Positions 1 to 9,196 are shown, numbered from the stretch's first letter. The stretch is 64,000 bases of DNA from Luteococcus japonicus (GCF_003752415.1 NZ_RKHG01000001.1:1550001-1614000); one strand, 5' to 3'. Made by a program: numbers and translations. The notes: a model not told the origin generated them from the sequence alone.

Positions 1-101
1 AAGACAAGGGGGCCCGCCAGGCGGCGAGACCCCTTGCCAAGTGCGTGAAATTGGGTCTTGGAACCCTGTGCGGTCCGGGCCTGAGGAAAGACCCCGACGG
101 C

Positions 102-2816
102 TCAGGACCGGGCCGTGCGGAGCATCCCCGGATCGTTCAGCCGCCCGGCATCGGCGGCCGACGCAGATCCGGTGAAGGTGGCGGCGAAGGCCTCGCTGGT
201 CCAGGTCTGCCAGTCCGCCTCGACGTCGGGATCACCCAGCGCACGCAGGGCCCGGATCTCGAAGACATAGTCACCGGCGGATGCCTTCGCGACATAGGGC
301 GAGCTGCCGGTGGTCTGGTAGGTACCGTCCCAGGCCACACCCAGGTCCCCCACCATGCGCCCTTCCTTCTCCAGCTCCAGGGCCGTGCCCAACAGCTCAC
401 CCTTCGAGCCGTCGGCATTGGCCTTGTGCACCATCAGCTGGAAGGTCTCCACGGGGTACTCGATCCGGAAGACGGCCACCGGCTGGTCACCCTCGGCCAT
501 CGTGTAGCTGTGCCCCGTCTGCTCGTCGAGGCAGAGCGCCTTCTTGTCCACGATCTCGCCCAGGCAGGGCGCCGCGGAACCGTCGGCGTGCAGGACGTCG
601 ACGCGCTGGTAGTCCCCCGCCATGCCCTGGTAGGGCACGTTCAGGGTGGCGCCCGTGGCGGACCTCGCGACGATCCAGCCGCCGTAGACATAGCCATTGG
701 GTGCATCTGCGGGTGCCTGGATGCTGACCTTCACCTTCTTGCTGCCCCTGGGCGGGACGACGACGCGGCCGGGCAGGTCCACCTGCGCATCGAGCAGGTC
801 GAACTGCGGGTCGCTGGTGCCCACGGTTCCGATGGAGCTGTCATGGGTCAGCTCGTAGACCACGGGACGGGCGGCCTCATTGCGCAGGTTCAGGGTGGTG
901 GTCACTGCCTTGGCCCGCTGTTCACCCAGGCTGATCTTTGCCGGGGACACGCGCTGCTGGGTGGTGATGGCTCGGTCCACCTGAATCATGCCGGCTCCCT
1001 GACGGATGACCGGCTCCACCAGTCCCAGATCCGGAGCCATGCTCCACAGGGCGTCGTGCCGGGCCGTGTTCATCAGCAGCTGGCGCACCTGGTCCGGATG
1101 CCCCTTGAGCTTGGGACGGGCCTGCAGCAACAATGCCACGGCACCGGTGGTGTGCGGCGCCGCCATCGACGTGCCCGACATGGAACGGTGGGCGCCCTTC
1201 TCCAAGGGGTAGGTGGACCAGATGTTGCCGCCGGGAGCGCCAAGCTCGGGCTTGAGGTCCAGGTTCGCGGCCAGGCCCCAGCTGGAGAAGTCGGAGATCC
1301 GGCCGCCGGCGGGGTCCTTGCTGGAGATCGTGTCGGCGGTCCACTCGATACGGGCGTCCTGGGCCGCGGCCAGTTCGATGCCGTCAGCCTGGCTGACGAT
1401 CACGACGGGGATGGTGATCTTCTCGGCGCCGTCCAGTCCGGGGCTGAGTGTCCCGGGAGCGTTGTTGTAGAGCACGACGGCCGTGGCGCCGGCCTTCTGG
1501 GCGTTGATGGCCTTCTGGTAGAAGGTGCACGTCCCCCGCTGCACCAGCGCGGCGGCGCCCTCGTCGAACAGGGCCTTCTGGGCCTCGGTGTACTCCTCGC
1601 AGCCCTGCGCGGCCGGAGTGCCGGGCTCCCCCAGCTTGACCAGCGGCATGCTGCCGGACTGGGGCGGCAGCGGGGAGGCGTCGGCGGAACCGTAGCCGTA
1701 GAGCTTGCCGTTGGCGGCCAACCGGATGGCGCGCTGCGTGACGTGGGTGTTGTCGAAGGAGGCCACCGCGAGCGTGCCCTTGCCGACGCTGGGAGCGCCG
1801 GAGGTGAAGACGCCGGACTCGCCGGAGTTGCCGGCGGAGGCCACCATCACGGTGCCGCGACGCGCCATGGCGTCGGAGGCCTGGGCCGTCGGGTAGTCCG
1901 GCCAGGTCATCATGTCCGCACCCAGGGACATATTGACCACGTCCATGCCGTCGGCCTCGGCGCGCTCCATGGCCGCCATGATGATCTCGGAGCTGGTGCT
2001 GCCCTCGCACCCGAAGACGCGGTAGGCGCCGAAGGTGGCCTTGGGTGCGACGCCCGTCACGCCCTGCTTCGTGGTGTCCCCGTCGGCCCCGACGATGCCG
2101 GCGACGTGTGTGCCGTGGCCGCCACAGTCGTCCGGAACGGCGTCGGGAACGGGAACCGAGGTCTCGATCTTCGCGTCGTAGGCGTCACCGACGAAGTCGT
2201 AGCCGTACTTGACGCGGGCACTCGGGAAGGCGGTGGTGCCATTGGTGCCGGAGCCGCCCAGGTCCGGGTGGTCGATGTCGATGCCGGAGTCGATCACACC
2301 CACCTTGATGCCCCGGCCGTCGAAGCCCAGGTCATCGCGTGCAATGGCCGCACCGGACAGGCCCACCGCATTGGCCATGCTCGGGTCCGTCGCGCCCCCC
2401 TCGGTGACGGGACGGGAGACCGCCACGACGGGGTAGATGCCGGTGACGCCGGGAACGCGCATCAGCTTGGAGACCTGCTTGGCATCCAGGGTCACGGCCA
2501 TCCCGTTGAAGGTGCGGGAGAAGCTGCGCTGCCCCTTGATCCGTACGCCGGCGCGGGCGGCTGCCGTGACGACGGCCTTCTGTGCCTTGCCCACGCTGGC
2601 GGGGGTATTGCCCTGCGCGATGCTGGGCCCCTGGACCTGCACGAGCCAGCGGTTCTTCACGAACTGCCCCGAGGTGTCGGAGGTGGCGATCTTCACGTAG
2701 TCCGACATCCGGCCCAGGTCACGGTCGTCGGCGCGTGCCGTGCTGGGAGACGTGGCGGCCAGGCAGGATGCGGCCAGGGCGGCTGCGGCAAGGCCACAGG
2801 TCAGGGTGCGGGGCAT
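102..2816 (-). CDS. Secreted subtilisin-like serine protease (S8) with inhibitor and PA domains
   Basis: This is an exported S8 endopeptidase of 904 residues. A signal peptide covers residues 1-29 (ends ARA|DD). An I9-type propeptide follows (about 50-135). The catalytic triad is Asp176 (VIDSGID), His234 (GHGTHVAG) and Ser550 (SGTSMAAPH), with oxyanion Asn330 (SAGNSG). A protease-associated domain is inserted at about 395-490, and the C-terminal 300 residues look like beta-sandwich domains. The ATG at 2816 has AGGAG just upstream; an in-frame ATG at 2828 is possible. The frame stays open to 2999, but the upstream part reads as non-coding. It is divergent from the DUF885 gene. The substrate is unknown; nutrient proteolysis or cell-surface processing are both plausible. 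Confidence 0.9.
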   Translation of the reverse strand: MPRTLTCGLAAAALAASCLAATSPSTARADDRDLGRMSDYVKIATSDTSGQFVKNRWLVQVQGPSIAQGNTPASVGKAQKAVVTAAARAGVRIKGQRSFSRTFNGMAVTLDAKQVSKLMRVPGVTGIYPVVAVSRPVTEGGATDPSMANAVGLSGAAIARDDLGFDGRGIKVGVIDSGIDIDHPDLGGSGTNGTTAFPSARVKYGYDFVGDAYDAKIETSVPVPDAVPDDCGGHGTHVAGIVGADGDTTKQGVTGVAPKATFGAYRVFGCEGSTSSEIIMAAMERAEADGMDVVNMSLGADMMTWPDYPTAQASDAMARRGTVMVASAGNSGESGVFTSGAPSVGKGTLAVASFDNTHVTQRAIRLAANGKLYGYGSADASPLPPQSGSMPLVKLGEPGTPAAQGCEEYTEAQKALFDEGAAALVQRGTCTFYQKAINAQKAGATAVVLYNNAPGTLSPGLDGAEKITIPVVIVSQADGIELAAAQDARIEWTADTISSKDPAGGRISDFSSWGLAANLDLKPELGAPGGNIWSTYPLEKGAHRSMSGTSMAAPHTTGAVALLLQARPKLKGHPDQVRQLLMNTARHDALWSMAPDLGLVEPVIRQGAGMIQVDRAITTQQRVSPAKISLGEQRAKAVTTTLNLRNEAARPVVYELTHDSSIGTVGTSDPQFDLLDAQVDLPGRVVVPPRGSKKVKVSIQAPADAPNGYVYGGWIVARSATGATLNVPYQGMAGDYQRVDVLHADGSAAPCLGEIVDKKALCLDEQTGHSYTMAEGDQPVAVFRIEYPVETFQLMVHKANADGSKGELLGTALELEKEGRMVGDLGVAWDGTYQTTGSSPYVAKASAGDYVFEIRALRALGDPDVEADWQTWTSEAFAATFTGSASAADAGRLNDPGMLRTARS

Positions 2817-2953
2817 GGTTCTCCTCATCGAGAGTGGGGGTGGGCAACGCCGGGGCGGCCCCTCTGCAGGTGAACCTAACCCACCCTGAGGCGGCGCGGA
2901 AGAGCTTCCACCACACGGATGGCACGGCCCTGCCGCGGGACTAGGCTGACCGT

Positions 2954-4681
2954 GTGAGCGAGAATCTCCCCTCCCCCGAGTCCCCCGTCGCGCGCGCACG
3001 AACCGCCGTCGACGAGATCGCCGACGCCTACTTCGAGCGCTCCGCCCAGATGAGCCCCACCCTGCTCACCTCGCTGGGCCGTGCCGAGCGACAGGACGAG
3101 TACGACGACTTCTCCCCCGCTGGCCTGGGCGCCCAGGCGAAACTCGCGCGGGAGGTCCTGGACCAGCTGGCCGAGGCAGAGCCCGTCGACGTGATCGACA
3201 AGGTCACCATGGCCGCAATGCGCGAGCGGCTCGGGTTGGAGATCGAGGCGCACGAGGCGAGCCTTGACCTGCTGGGCATCAACAACATCACCTCCGGCCT
3301 GCACCAGATCCGCTCCGTCTATGACCAGATGCCGCGGAGCACGCAGGAGGACTGGCGCACCATCGCGCGTCGCCTCCGGGCGGTGCCGACGGCCGTCCTG
3401 ACCTGGTTCATCTCCCAGACGGCTTCCGTGCACCAGGGCTTCTCGCCGGCCCGGCGCCAGGTGGAGGGTCTGGCCGAACAGGTGGAGCAGTGGGTGTCCG
3501 AGGGCGGTTTCCTCGATGGGCTGCGTGAGGGTGCTGCCACCGACGAGGGTCCTTTGAACGACGACCTCGCGGAGGACCTGGCCCACAGCATCGAAGTGGC
3601 GCGGCGCAGCTTCCGTCGGGCGGCCGAGCACCTGCGACGTGACTTCCTGCCCGTGGCCACCGAGACCGATGCGGCCGGGGTCGAGCGCTACCGCCTGGCC
3701 TCGCGCGCCAGCCTGGGCACCACGATCGACCTTGCCGAGACCTACCGCTGGGGGCTGGCGGAGGTGGCCCGGATCGAGGAGCTGCAGCGCCAGACCGCGG
3801 AGCGGATCCGGCCGGGTGCCAGCATCGCCGAGGCCGTCGAGCTGCTGGATGCCGACGAGAGCTACCGTCTGCAGGGCACCGAGGCCCTGCGTCACTGGAT
3901 GCAGGAACGCGCCGACGAGGCCGTCGACGCCATGGCCGACGAGCACTTCGACATCCCCGAGCCCGTGCGGCGCATCGAGTGCTGCATCGCCCCCACCACC
4001 GACGGTGGCATCTACTACACCGAGCCCAGCGAGGACTTCTCCCGGCCCGGCCGGATGTGGTGGTCCGTGCCGCCGGAGGTGGAGAGCTTCACCACCTGGC
4101 GCGAGCTGACCACCGTCTACCACGAGGGCGTTCCCGGCCATCACCTGCAGATCGCCCAGACCGCCTACCGCTCGGAGCTGCTGAACTCCTGGCGGCGGCA
4201 CGGCTGCTGGGTCCCCGGCCATGGCGAGGGCTGGGCCCTGTACGCCGAATGGTTGATGGCGGACCTGGGCTTCATGGATGACCCGGGCAACATGATGGGC
4301 CTGCTGGACGGGCAGATGTTGCGTGCCGTACGCGTCGTGATCGACATCGGCATCCACTGCGGTCCGGAGCTGGGCCTCAGCGCCCCGGACTTCGTCGGCG
4401 GTGGGGACTGGACCTATGACAAGGCCTGGCAGTACTTCAACCACTACGTCTTCATGGAGGAGGCCTTCGCCCGCTTCGAGGTGAACCGCTACTGCGGCTG
4501 GCCCGGCCAGGCCCCCGCCTACAAGCTGGGTGAGCGACTGTGGCTGCAGCTGCGCGACGAGGTGCGCGCGGCCCAGGGCGATGCCTTCGACCTCAAGGAC
4601 TTCCACCGCACCGCCCTGGACCTGGGCAGTGTCGGGATGGACGTGCTGCGGGCGGCGGTGCTGGACCTGTCCGGCGTCTGA
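2954..4681 (+). CDS. DUF885 family metallohydrolase-like protein
   Basis: A 575-residue cytoplasmic protein of the DUF885 family, which is related to zinc-dependent carboxypeptidases. The signature is visible: a histidine-rich motif YHEGVPGHHLQ starting near residue 389 (an HExxH-like metal site) and the following GHGEGWALYAEWLM. There is no signal peptide. The GTG start lies 6 nt after a TAGGCT -10 hexamer (2942-2947), so the transcript is probably leaderless. Known relatives are annotated as peptidases or hydrolases, but the substrate cannot be read from sequence. Confidence 0.88.
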   Translation: MSENLPSPESPVARARTAVDEIADAYFERSAQMSPTLLTSLGRAERQDEYDDFSPAGLGAQAKLAREVLDQLAEAEPVDVIDKVTMAAMRERLGLEIEAHEASLDLLGINNITSGLHQIRSVYDQMPRSTQEDWRTIARRLRAVPTAVLTWFISQTASVHQGFSPARRQVEGLAEQVEQWVSEGGFLDGLREGAATDEGPLNDDLAEDLAHSIEVARRSFRRAAEHLRRDFLPVATETDAAGVERYRLASRASLGTTIDLAETYRWGLAEVARIEELQRQTAERIRPGASIAEAVELLDADESYRLQGTEALRHWMQERADEAVDAMADEHFDIPEPVRRIECCIAPTTDGGIYYTEPSEDFSRPGRMWWSVPPEVESFTTWRELTTVYHEGVPGHHLQIAQTAYRSELLNSWRRHGCWVPGHGEGWALYAEWLMADLGFMDDPGNMMGLLDGQMLRAVRVVIDIGIHCGPELGLSAPDFVGGGDWTYDKAWQYFNHYVFMEEAFARFEVNRYCGWPGQAPAYKLGERLWLQLRDEVRAAQGDAFDLKDFHRTALDLGSVGMDVLRAAVLDLSGV

Positions 4682-4702
4682 TCGACGGGGCCCCTGCGAT
4701 CT

Positions 4703-4780
4703 GCTCGGGTTCGTGCAGGACGCTCGACTTTGCGCAGGACGCTCGGGTTGCAACACACGCGGATCGCGCAAACCCGAGCG
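4703..4780. repeat. CGCTCGGGTT dispersed repeat, copy 1
   Basis: GCTCGGGTT (4703-4711) and CGCTCGGGTT (4740-4749) face an inverted AACCCGAGCG (4771-4780). Between them lies GCAACACACGCGGATC, the second block of the same family. Related copies are at 5413-5469, 23812-23895 and 29082-29146. No gene was seen in the flanking 4682-5042 stretch apart from this repeat and the palindrome at 4812. Confidence 0.75.
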
Positions 4781-4811
4781 ACTGCTGGGGCCCGCCGGGG
4801 CGGGCAGGAAA

Positions 4812-4875
4812 GAACCCGCGGGCTGCGTCGATCCGACGCTGACGGCTGGACGACTGCCGTCATACCCGCGGGTTC
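4812..4875. other. Palindromic element with two internal hairpins
   Basis: An outer 11-bp perfect inverted repeat (GAACCCGCGGG / CCCGCGGGTTC) encloses two stem-loops: GCGTCG-atc-CGACGC, and GACGGC...GCCGTC with a 9-nt loop. The drawn structure is a three-way junction. It lies downstream of DUF885 and of the convergent 5043 gene. It could be a bidirectional terminator, a small RNA fold or a mobile palindrome; there is no T-tract. Confidence 0.6.
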
Positions 4876-5042
4876 CGGTGGCTCGAGTGGATTGCCCGAG
4901 CTCACGCGTCCCTGGTGGAACGAGCTCGCTCAGGCGCGAGCCACCTCACATGTCCTGTAGTCATTCATCGGCAGGACCACCTCCTTCCTTGTGTGCTCCA
5001 CACGCTAGGCGCGGCGCCGCAGGCGAGCAACCGATTTTCTGC

Positions 5043-5354
5043 TCAGTCCGCGACGCGGTCCACGAGCGCCCAGCTGGCCGCCGCGGTGATGGCGGTGACC
5101 GTCAGCACCGACGGCCAGGCACCCATCTTCTTGGCAAGCGGGTGGGACCCGCCGAAGGCGCCGAGGTAGAGGGCGGCCAGGCCGATGGTGGTCAGCGCAC
5201 CCTGCTCCTTCCACTTCAGCCCGGCGGCGATGCCGGCGGCGGCCAGCACGGCACCGCCGAGAGGACGGTTGCGGGTGGTGCTGGCGAGGCCATAGCCACC
5301 CACCAGGCCGAGGGAGGTGAGTGCTGCGGACGTCGGGCAGGTCTTGGTTCTCAT
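5043..5354 (-). CDS. Small multi-helix membrane protein, unknown function
   Basis: A 103-residue protein with three or four hydrophobic segments (for example LTSLGLVGGYGLA, AAAGIAAG and a C-terminal VTAITAAASWALV), so it is probably integral to the membrane. The ATG at 5354 is preferred over the upstream in-frame start at 5402, because the extra segment is encoded by a dispersed repeat (5379-5400). I do not recognise the family. It stands alone between repeat-rich intergenic stretches. Confidence 0.6.
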   Translation of the reverse strand: MRTKTCPTSAALTSLGLVGGYGLASTTRNRPLGGAVLAAAGIAAGLKWKEQGALTTIGLAALYLGAFGGSHPLAKKMGAWPSVLTVTAITAAASWALVDRVAD

Positions 5355-5378
5355 GCTCCGAGTCTTGCGCGCGGGTCT

Positions 5379-5400
5379 CCCCTCGACAAGCTCGGGGACC
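5379..5400. repeat. CTCGACAAGCTCGG palindromic repeat
   Basis: CCCCTCGACAAGCTCGGGG has C4/G4 arms. It lies just upstream of the small membrane protein gene. One of about 17 copies in the window. Confidence 0.75.
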
Positions 5401-5412
5401 ATTCACGCGGAC

Positions 5413-5469
5413 CATCCGCTCGGGTTCACACGATCCGCTCGGGTTCACACGATCCGCTCGGGTTGCAAC
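5413..5469. repeat. Three tandem 19-bp units of the CCGCTCGGGTT repeat
   Basis: Three consecutive 19-bp units. The middle one is GATCCGCTCGGGTTCACAC; the first differs at its first base and the third ends in GCAAC. It runs straight into CACACGCGGACC, the second block of the same family. Confidence 0.8.
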
Positions 5470-5535
5470 ACACGCGGACCGCGGGAAGCCACGCGGATCC
5501 CGTGGAGGGCCTCAGGATCGCCCGGGCGCGCCCCG

Positions 5536-6432
5536 TCAGTGCGTCGGCTGGATGAAGTCGGCGACCTTCTTGACGACCTCCTTGTGCCAGATCACCTTGC
5601 GGTGTCCCAGCCCTTGGGTGGCCCTCAGCTCCGCACTGGGCCAGGCATCGGCCAGGACTCGGGCCTGGGAGAAGGGGGCGTCGGGGTCCTGCTCGTCGTG
5701 CACCACCAACAGCTTGGGCAGCGGACCCTTCTCCGCGCGTCGAGTGACATCCGCCACCATGTCGAAGTCGTCGGGCACCACGCCGGCATTGCTCGTCACC
5801 CGCTCCAGGAAGAGCTCACGGGTGCGTGGCCCCATCCCGACGACCTGCTCGAACCACGTCAGCGCCGGTTCCAGGCGGATCTGGGGAGCAAAGAAGATGT
5901 AGGCCTCGGCCATCGGCCGGCGACGAGCGTCGCGCAGTGCAGCCATCGCACCGATGGAGTGGGCCAGCACCAGACTGGGCCGGCCGAATTCGCCCACCAC
6001 CGCGTCGATCGCCTCGGTCATCTCCAGCACCGAGCCGGAGCCGAAGCCGTGCGCGCCGTGCGTGGAGCGTCCGTGGCTTGGTGCGTCGTAGGCGACGACG
6101 CGGTAGCCGGCCTCCACCAGGGCGGGGATGTGGCTGGCCAGTTGCTGCCAGTAGCCGCCCCAGCCGTGCACCAGCAGGGCCACCGGACCATCGACCGGGC
6201 CATAGCTGGCGCCCTGCACCTCGCTCTGCCCGGACATCAGGAAGAAGGGCTCACCTCCCGCGGGGGTGAAGCGCTGCAGGCGGCCCGGCGACGAAGGTGC
6301 CGGCACCTTGTACCAGAGCTTCTCGGCAACCACGGCGGCGCGCTGCGGCGACACCTTCTCCAGGCTGGCCATTCGCAGCCGGACAGGCAGCGGTGCCGTC
6401 ACGGTCACGGTGGCGGAGTCCTTCTTCGGCAT
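5536..6432 (-). CDS. Alpha/beta hydrolase
   Basis: A 298-residue cytoplasmic alpha/beta-hydrolase. The oxyanion-region motif is LVHGWGGYW, the nucleophile elbow AHSIGA (Ser in place of the usual GxSxG context), the acid VVHDEQDPDAP and the catalytic His GLGHRKVI near the C-terminus. The ATG at 6432 is chosen because AAAGGCG lies 10 nt upstream; the longer frame to 6510 adds unconserved residues. The N-terminal 60 residues (TVTVTAPLPVRLRMASLEKVSP...) match hydrolases that carry a short N-terminal helix. Substrate unknown. It is divergent from the oxidoreductase gene. Confidence 0.85.
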   Translation of the reverse strand: MPKKDSATVTVTAPLPVRLRMASLEKVSPQRAAVVAEKLWYKVPAPSSPGRLQRFTPAGGEPFFLMSGQSEVQGASYGPVDGPVALLVHGWGGYWQQLASHIPALVEAGYRVVAYDAPSHGRSTHGAHGFGSGSVLEMTEAIDAVVGEFGRPSLVLAHSIGAMAALRDARRRPMAEAYIFFAPQIRLEPALTWFEQVVGMGPRTRELFLERVTSNAGVVPDDFDMVADVTRRAEKGPLPKLLVVHDEQDPDAPFSQARVLADAWPSAELRATQGLGHRKVIWHKEVVKKVADFIQPTH

Positions 6433-6565
6433 GAGTCGTTCGCCTTTCCCCGAGTTGACGCCGGGACACGGGCGACGGGCCCCAGCCTGACCTAGGGTAG
6501 AGCAGCCCACCTACGGCTCCGTGCGGGCCCATCCGTCGGGCGGTGGGTTGCCCCCCGCCTTGTCC

Positions 6566-6571
6566 TAGGGT
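6566..6571 (+). promoter_or_regulatory. -10 element for the Gfo/Idh/MocA gene
   Basis: TAGGGT lies 24 nt before the ATG at 6596 and would give a short leader with AGAGAGAGG as ribosome binding site. Confidence 0.4.
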
Positions 6572-6595
6572 GGCAACCACAGAGAGAGGTGGGCC

Positions 6596-7591
6596 ATGCT
6601 CAGATTTGCCAGCATCGGGACGAGTTCGATCGTGGAGCTCTTCGCCGAGGCCGCACGTCAGGTGGACGAGGTCTCCTACGTCGCTGCCTATTCCCGTGAC
6701 CTGACCCGGGCAACCGCCTTCGGGGGCCCACACGGAGCGCGCCCCTTCACGGACCTGGGGGCGTTGGCCGACGCGCAGGACATCGACGCCGTCTACATCG
6801 CCTCCCCCAATGCCCTGCACCACGAGCAGGCCGTCAGGCTGCTGCGCGCCGGCAAGCACGTGCTGGTGGAGAAGAGCGCCGCCGCAAATGCGGGTGAGTG
6901 GTTGGACCTGCTGCGCATTGCCGAGAGCAACGGGGTGGCGCTCCTGGAGTCCGTGCGCTCCGTACACGAACCCATGTGGCGTTCCGTCGAGTCCTACATG
7001 GAGAGCCTGGGCACGGTGCGTCAGGTGAACCTGCAGATGTGCCAACGATCCCGCCGCTATGACAACTACCTGGCGGGCAAGGTGGAGAACATCTTCAAGC
7101 CCGAGATGGCCGCCGGAGCGCTGATGGACCTGGGCGTCTACTGCCTGCACCCCTTGATGACGCTCTTCGGCCTCCCCTCGAGGGTGCGAGCCTCCAGCGT
7201 CAAGCTGGCCAATGGCATCGACGCCAACACGACGCTGCTGCTGGACTACCCGGCCTTCACCGCCACCGTCGCCTGTTCCAAGGTCTCGGCCAATGCCGCG
7301 TGGAGCGTGATTGCCGGGGAGGACGCCTCGCTGGAGATGGACGCCGTGGACAATCCGCAGGCGCTGCGGGTCTGGTGGGCGCACTCCAAGTCCCATGAGG
7401 ACCTGGTTCTGGACAAGTCCCAGCCGCAGCAGGCCCATGTGCTGCGCGCCTTCGCCCGGATGGCCGAACAGCCGTCGCTGGCCCGGCCCCACCAGCAGGC
7501 GACGCTCGATGCACTCACCGTGATGGATGAGGCACGCCGCCAGACCGGGGTGCGTTTCCCGTCGGATCCCGACATCACCGAACACCACTGA
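6596..7591 (+). CDS. Gfo/Idh/MocA family NAD(P)-dependent oxidoreductase
   Basis: A 331-residue sugar- or inositol-type dehydrogenase. The N-terminal Rossmann domain carries IASPNALHHEQAVRLLRAGKHVLVEKSAA, whose EKS lysine is the family's catalytic residue. The C-terminal alpha/beta domain contains the GALMDLGVYCLHPLMTLFG segment typical of the fold. The ATG at 6596 has an AGAGAGAGG site. A ROK sugar kinase follows about 120 bp downstream, which suggests carbohydrate use, but the substrate is not evident. Confidence 0.9.
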   Translation: MLRFASIGTSSIVELFAEAARQVDEVSYVAAYSRDLTRATAFGGPHGARPFTDLGALADAQDIDAVYIASPNALHHEQAVRLLRAGKHVLVEKSAAANAGEWLDLLRIAESNGVALLESVRSVHEPMWRSVESYMESLGTVRQVNLQMCQRSRRYDNYLAGKVENIFKPEMAAGALMDLGVYCLHPLMTLFGLPSRVRASSVKLANGIDANTTLLLDYPAFTATVACSKVSANAAWSVIAGEDASLEMDAVDNPQALRVWWAHSKSHEDLVLDKSQPQQAHVLRAFARMAEQPSLARPHQQATLDALTVMDEARRQTGVRFPSDPDITEHH

Positions 7592-7595
7592 CACT

Positions 7596-7619
7596 CCCCC
7601 TCGACAAGCTCGGGGACCG
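7596..7619. repeat. CTCGACAAGCTCGG palindromic repeat
   Basis: CCCCTCGACAAGCTCGGGGAC lies right after the oxidoreductase stop codon, followed by a degenerate half copy (GCTCGGGGACCG). Confidence 0.75.
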
Positions 7620-7711
7620 AAACGCCGCTCGGGGACCGTGCGGTCGGCTGGGGCCATAGGCTGGGTCACGACGCCACCGGAAGGGCCGGCGGCGCGAGTT
7701 CAGGAGTGGTC

Positions 7712-8650
7712 ATGGCACTTGCCATTGGTGTGGACGTCGGCGGCACGAAGATTGCCGCCGGAGTGGTGGACGAGCAGGGCACCATCATCGCGGAACTGCG
7801 CAAGGCCACCCCGGCCAATGACACGGACAAGGTGGCCGCGCTGATCTCGTCGATGGCCAAGGAGCTGGCGGCCGAGCACGGCGCCACCAGCATCGGCATC
7901 GGAGCGGCGGGCTTCGTCGACGATGCCCGCTCCACCGTGATCTTCGCGCCCAACCTGGCATGGCGCAATGAACCGTTGAAGGATCGCGTGGAACAGGCCA
8001 CCGGGCTGACCACCGTCGTCGAGAACGACGCGAATGCTGCCGGATGGGCCGAGGCGCGTTTCGGTGCGGCACGGGGCGCCAACTCGGCCGTGGTGTTCAC
8101 CATCGGCACCGGAATCGGCGGCGCCATCATCTCCAATTCCCAACTGGTGCGCGGATCCAACGGTTTCGCGGGCGAGTTGGGGCACTTCATCATCCGCCCC
8201 GACGGGCGCCGTTGCGGCTGCGGACTGCGCGGGTGCTGGGAGCGCTATGGCTCCGGCAGTGCGCTGGTCACCGAGGCCCGTGAACTGTCCACGCTGGACC
8301 CCAACCTGGGGGCACGGATGCTGGAACTGGCCGACGACAATCCGCTGAACATCACCGGCCTGCACGTCACCCAGGCCGCCAAGGAGGGCGACGCTGCGGC
8401 GCTGGACTGCTACTCAACGCTGGGCACCTGGATCGGCCGGGGCATGGCGGCCCTGGCAGCCGTGCTGGACCCCGACGTCTTCGTGCTGGCCGGCGGGGTG
8501 AGCGAGGCGGGCGACCTGTTGCGCGAACCCACGATCAAGGCCTTCAAGAAACAGCTCACCGCCCGCAAGTTCCGCCCTGAGCCGCAGGTGCTGATGGCGC
8601 AGATGGGCAACAAGGCCGGCATGATCGGCGCCGCAGACCTGTCCCGCTGA
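7712..8650 (+). CDS. ROK family glucokinase-like sugar kinase
   Basis: A 312-residue ROK protein that likely phosphorylates glucose or a related hexose with ATP. The phosphate-binding loop is GVDVGGTKIAAG, followed by VENDANAAGWAEARFG and GTGIGGAII. The catalytic/Zn region has GELGH and the zinc cysteines CGCGLRGCWE. The length is typical of actinobacterial GlkA. The ATG at 7712 follows CAGGAG by 5 nt; a GTG two codons earlier overlaps that site. A TAGGCT -10 is at 7657-7662. The neighbouring oxidoreductase supports a sugar role. Confidence 0.9.
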   Translation: MALAIGVDVGGTKIAAGVVDEQGTIIAELRKATPANDTDKVAALISSMAKELAAEHGATSIGIGAAGFVDDARSTVIFAPNLAWRNEPLKDRVEQATGLTTVVENDANAAGWAEARFGAARGANSAVVFTIGTGIGGAIISNSQLVRGSNGFAGELGHFIIRPDGRRCGCGLRGCWERYGSGSALVTEARELSTLDPNLGARMLELADDNPLNITGLHVTQAAKEGDAAALDCYSTLGTWIGRGMAALAAVLDPDVFVLAGGVSEAGDLLREPTIKAFKKQLTARKFRPEPQVLMAQMGNKAGMIGAADLSR

Positions 8651-8680
8651 GCCTGCGCGAGTCGCCCGTGGGCCCACACC

Positions 8681-8706
8681 GTCGCCCGAGCCTGTCGAGG
8701 GCACCC
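8681..8706. repeat. CTCGACAGGCTCGG palindromic repeat (inverted)
   Basis: GCCCGAGCCTGTCGAGGGC, with matched GCCC/GGGC arms, sits between the convergent ROK kinase and DUF2382 genes. Confidence 0.7.
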
Positions 8707-8734
8707 CAGGCTCGGGTGAGTTCCGCCGTGAGGG

Positions 8735-9196
8735 TCAGGGAATTTCGGTGGTGACGATCTCCTCGCGTGCCAACTGGCCGTCGACCTGCACCACGGACCG
8801 CTGGGTGTCGACGATCATCTGCACCTTCTCGTAGGGGCGGGCCTCCACCACGACGCGGGGCTCCTCCTGGTGCAGCACGAACTCCTGCACGACGCGGCTG
8901 TCGACGGTGCCGGTGGAACCGTGCACCGTGCCGGGATGGGCCTTGGGATGTTCGTCATCGAGATATTCGACGACGAGTTCCTCGCGACGCACCGGCACGG
9001 TGATCGTGCGCTCCTCGGTGATGATCCGCTTGGTGACGCGCACCCGCGCCCACTCATGGGTCGCGGTGCTGGCGACCATCTGCTCGCGGAGCAGGGTGAG
9101 CTCCTGTGCTTGCTCGTGCGGGGCGTCGCCAGCCAGGGCATCGCCTGCCGCGAAGGGCTCACGCGGGCTGGGCTGCTCGAACTCGGGAGTGGTCAT
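8735..9196 (-). CDS. DUF2382 domain protein
   Basis: A 153-residue protein. After a disordered 35-residue N-terminus it shows the DUF2382 pattern: VRVTKRIITEERTITVPVRR, EELVVEYL, then a second block EEPRVVVEARPYEKVQMI ending in EEIVTTEIP. DUF2382 proteins are often stress-associated and can be fused to PRC-barrel domains; no PRC barrel is present here. The ATG at 9196 has AAGGAGG 5 nt upstream. The 174 bp between its start and the scar at 9371 show nothing recognisable. Confidence 0.85.
   Translation of the reverse strand: MTTPEFEQPSPREPFAAGDALAGDAPHEQAQELTLLREQMVASTATHEWARVRVTKRIITEERTITVPVRREELVVEYLDDEHPKAHPGTVHGSTGTVDSRVVQEFVLHQEEPRVVVEARPYEKVQMIVDTQRSVVQVDGQLAREEIVTTEIP

Noticed and set aside
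73-110. Possible terminator hairpin at the subtilase end
   Set aside because: GGTCC...CTGAG/CTCAG...GACC is imperfect and overlaps the stop codon; too weak to claim.
45-2873. Long open frame opposite the subtilase
   Set aside because: High-G+C DNA leaves long antisense frames open. Its translation is repetitive Gly/His/Arg/Val with no family motif, while the minus-strand frame has a full subtilase triad.
5413-5469. Three tandem 19-bp units as a CRISPR array
   Set aside because: There are no unique spacers between units; the units are contiguous, and the same block recurs elsewhere as a dispersed repeat.
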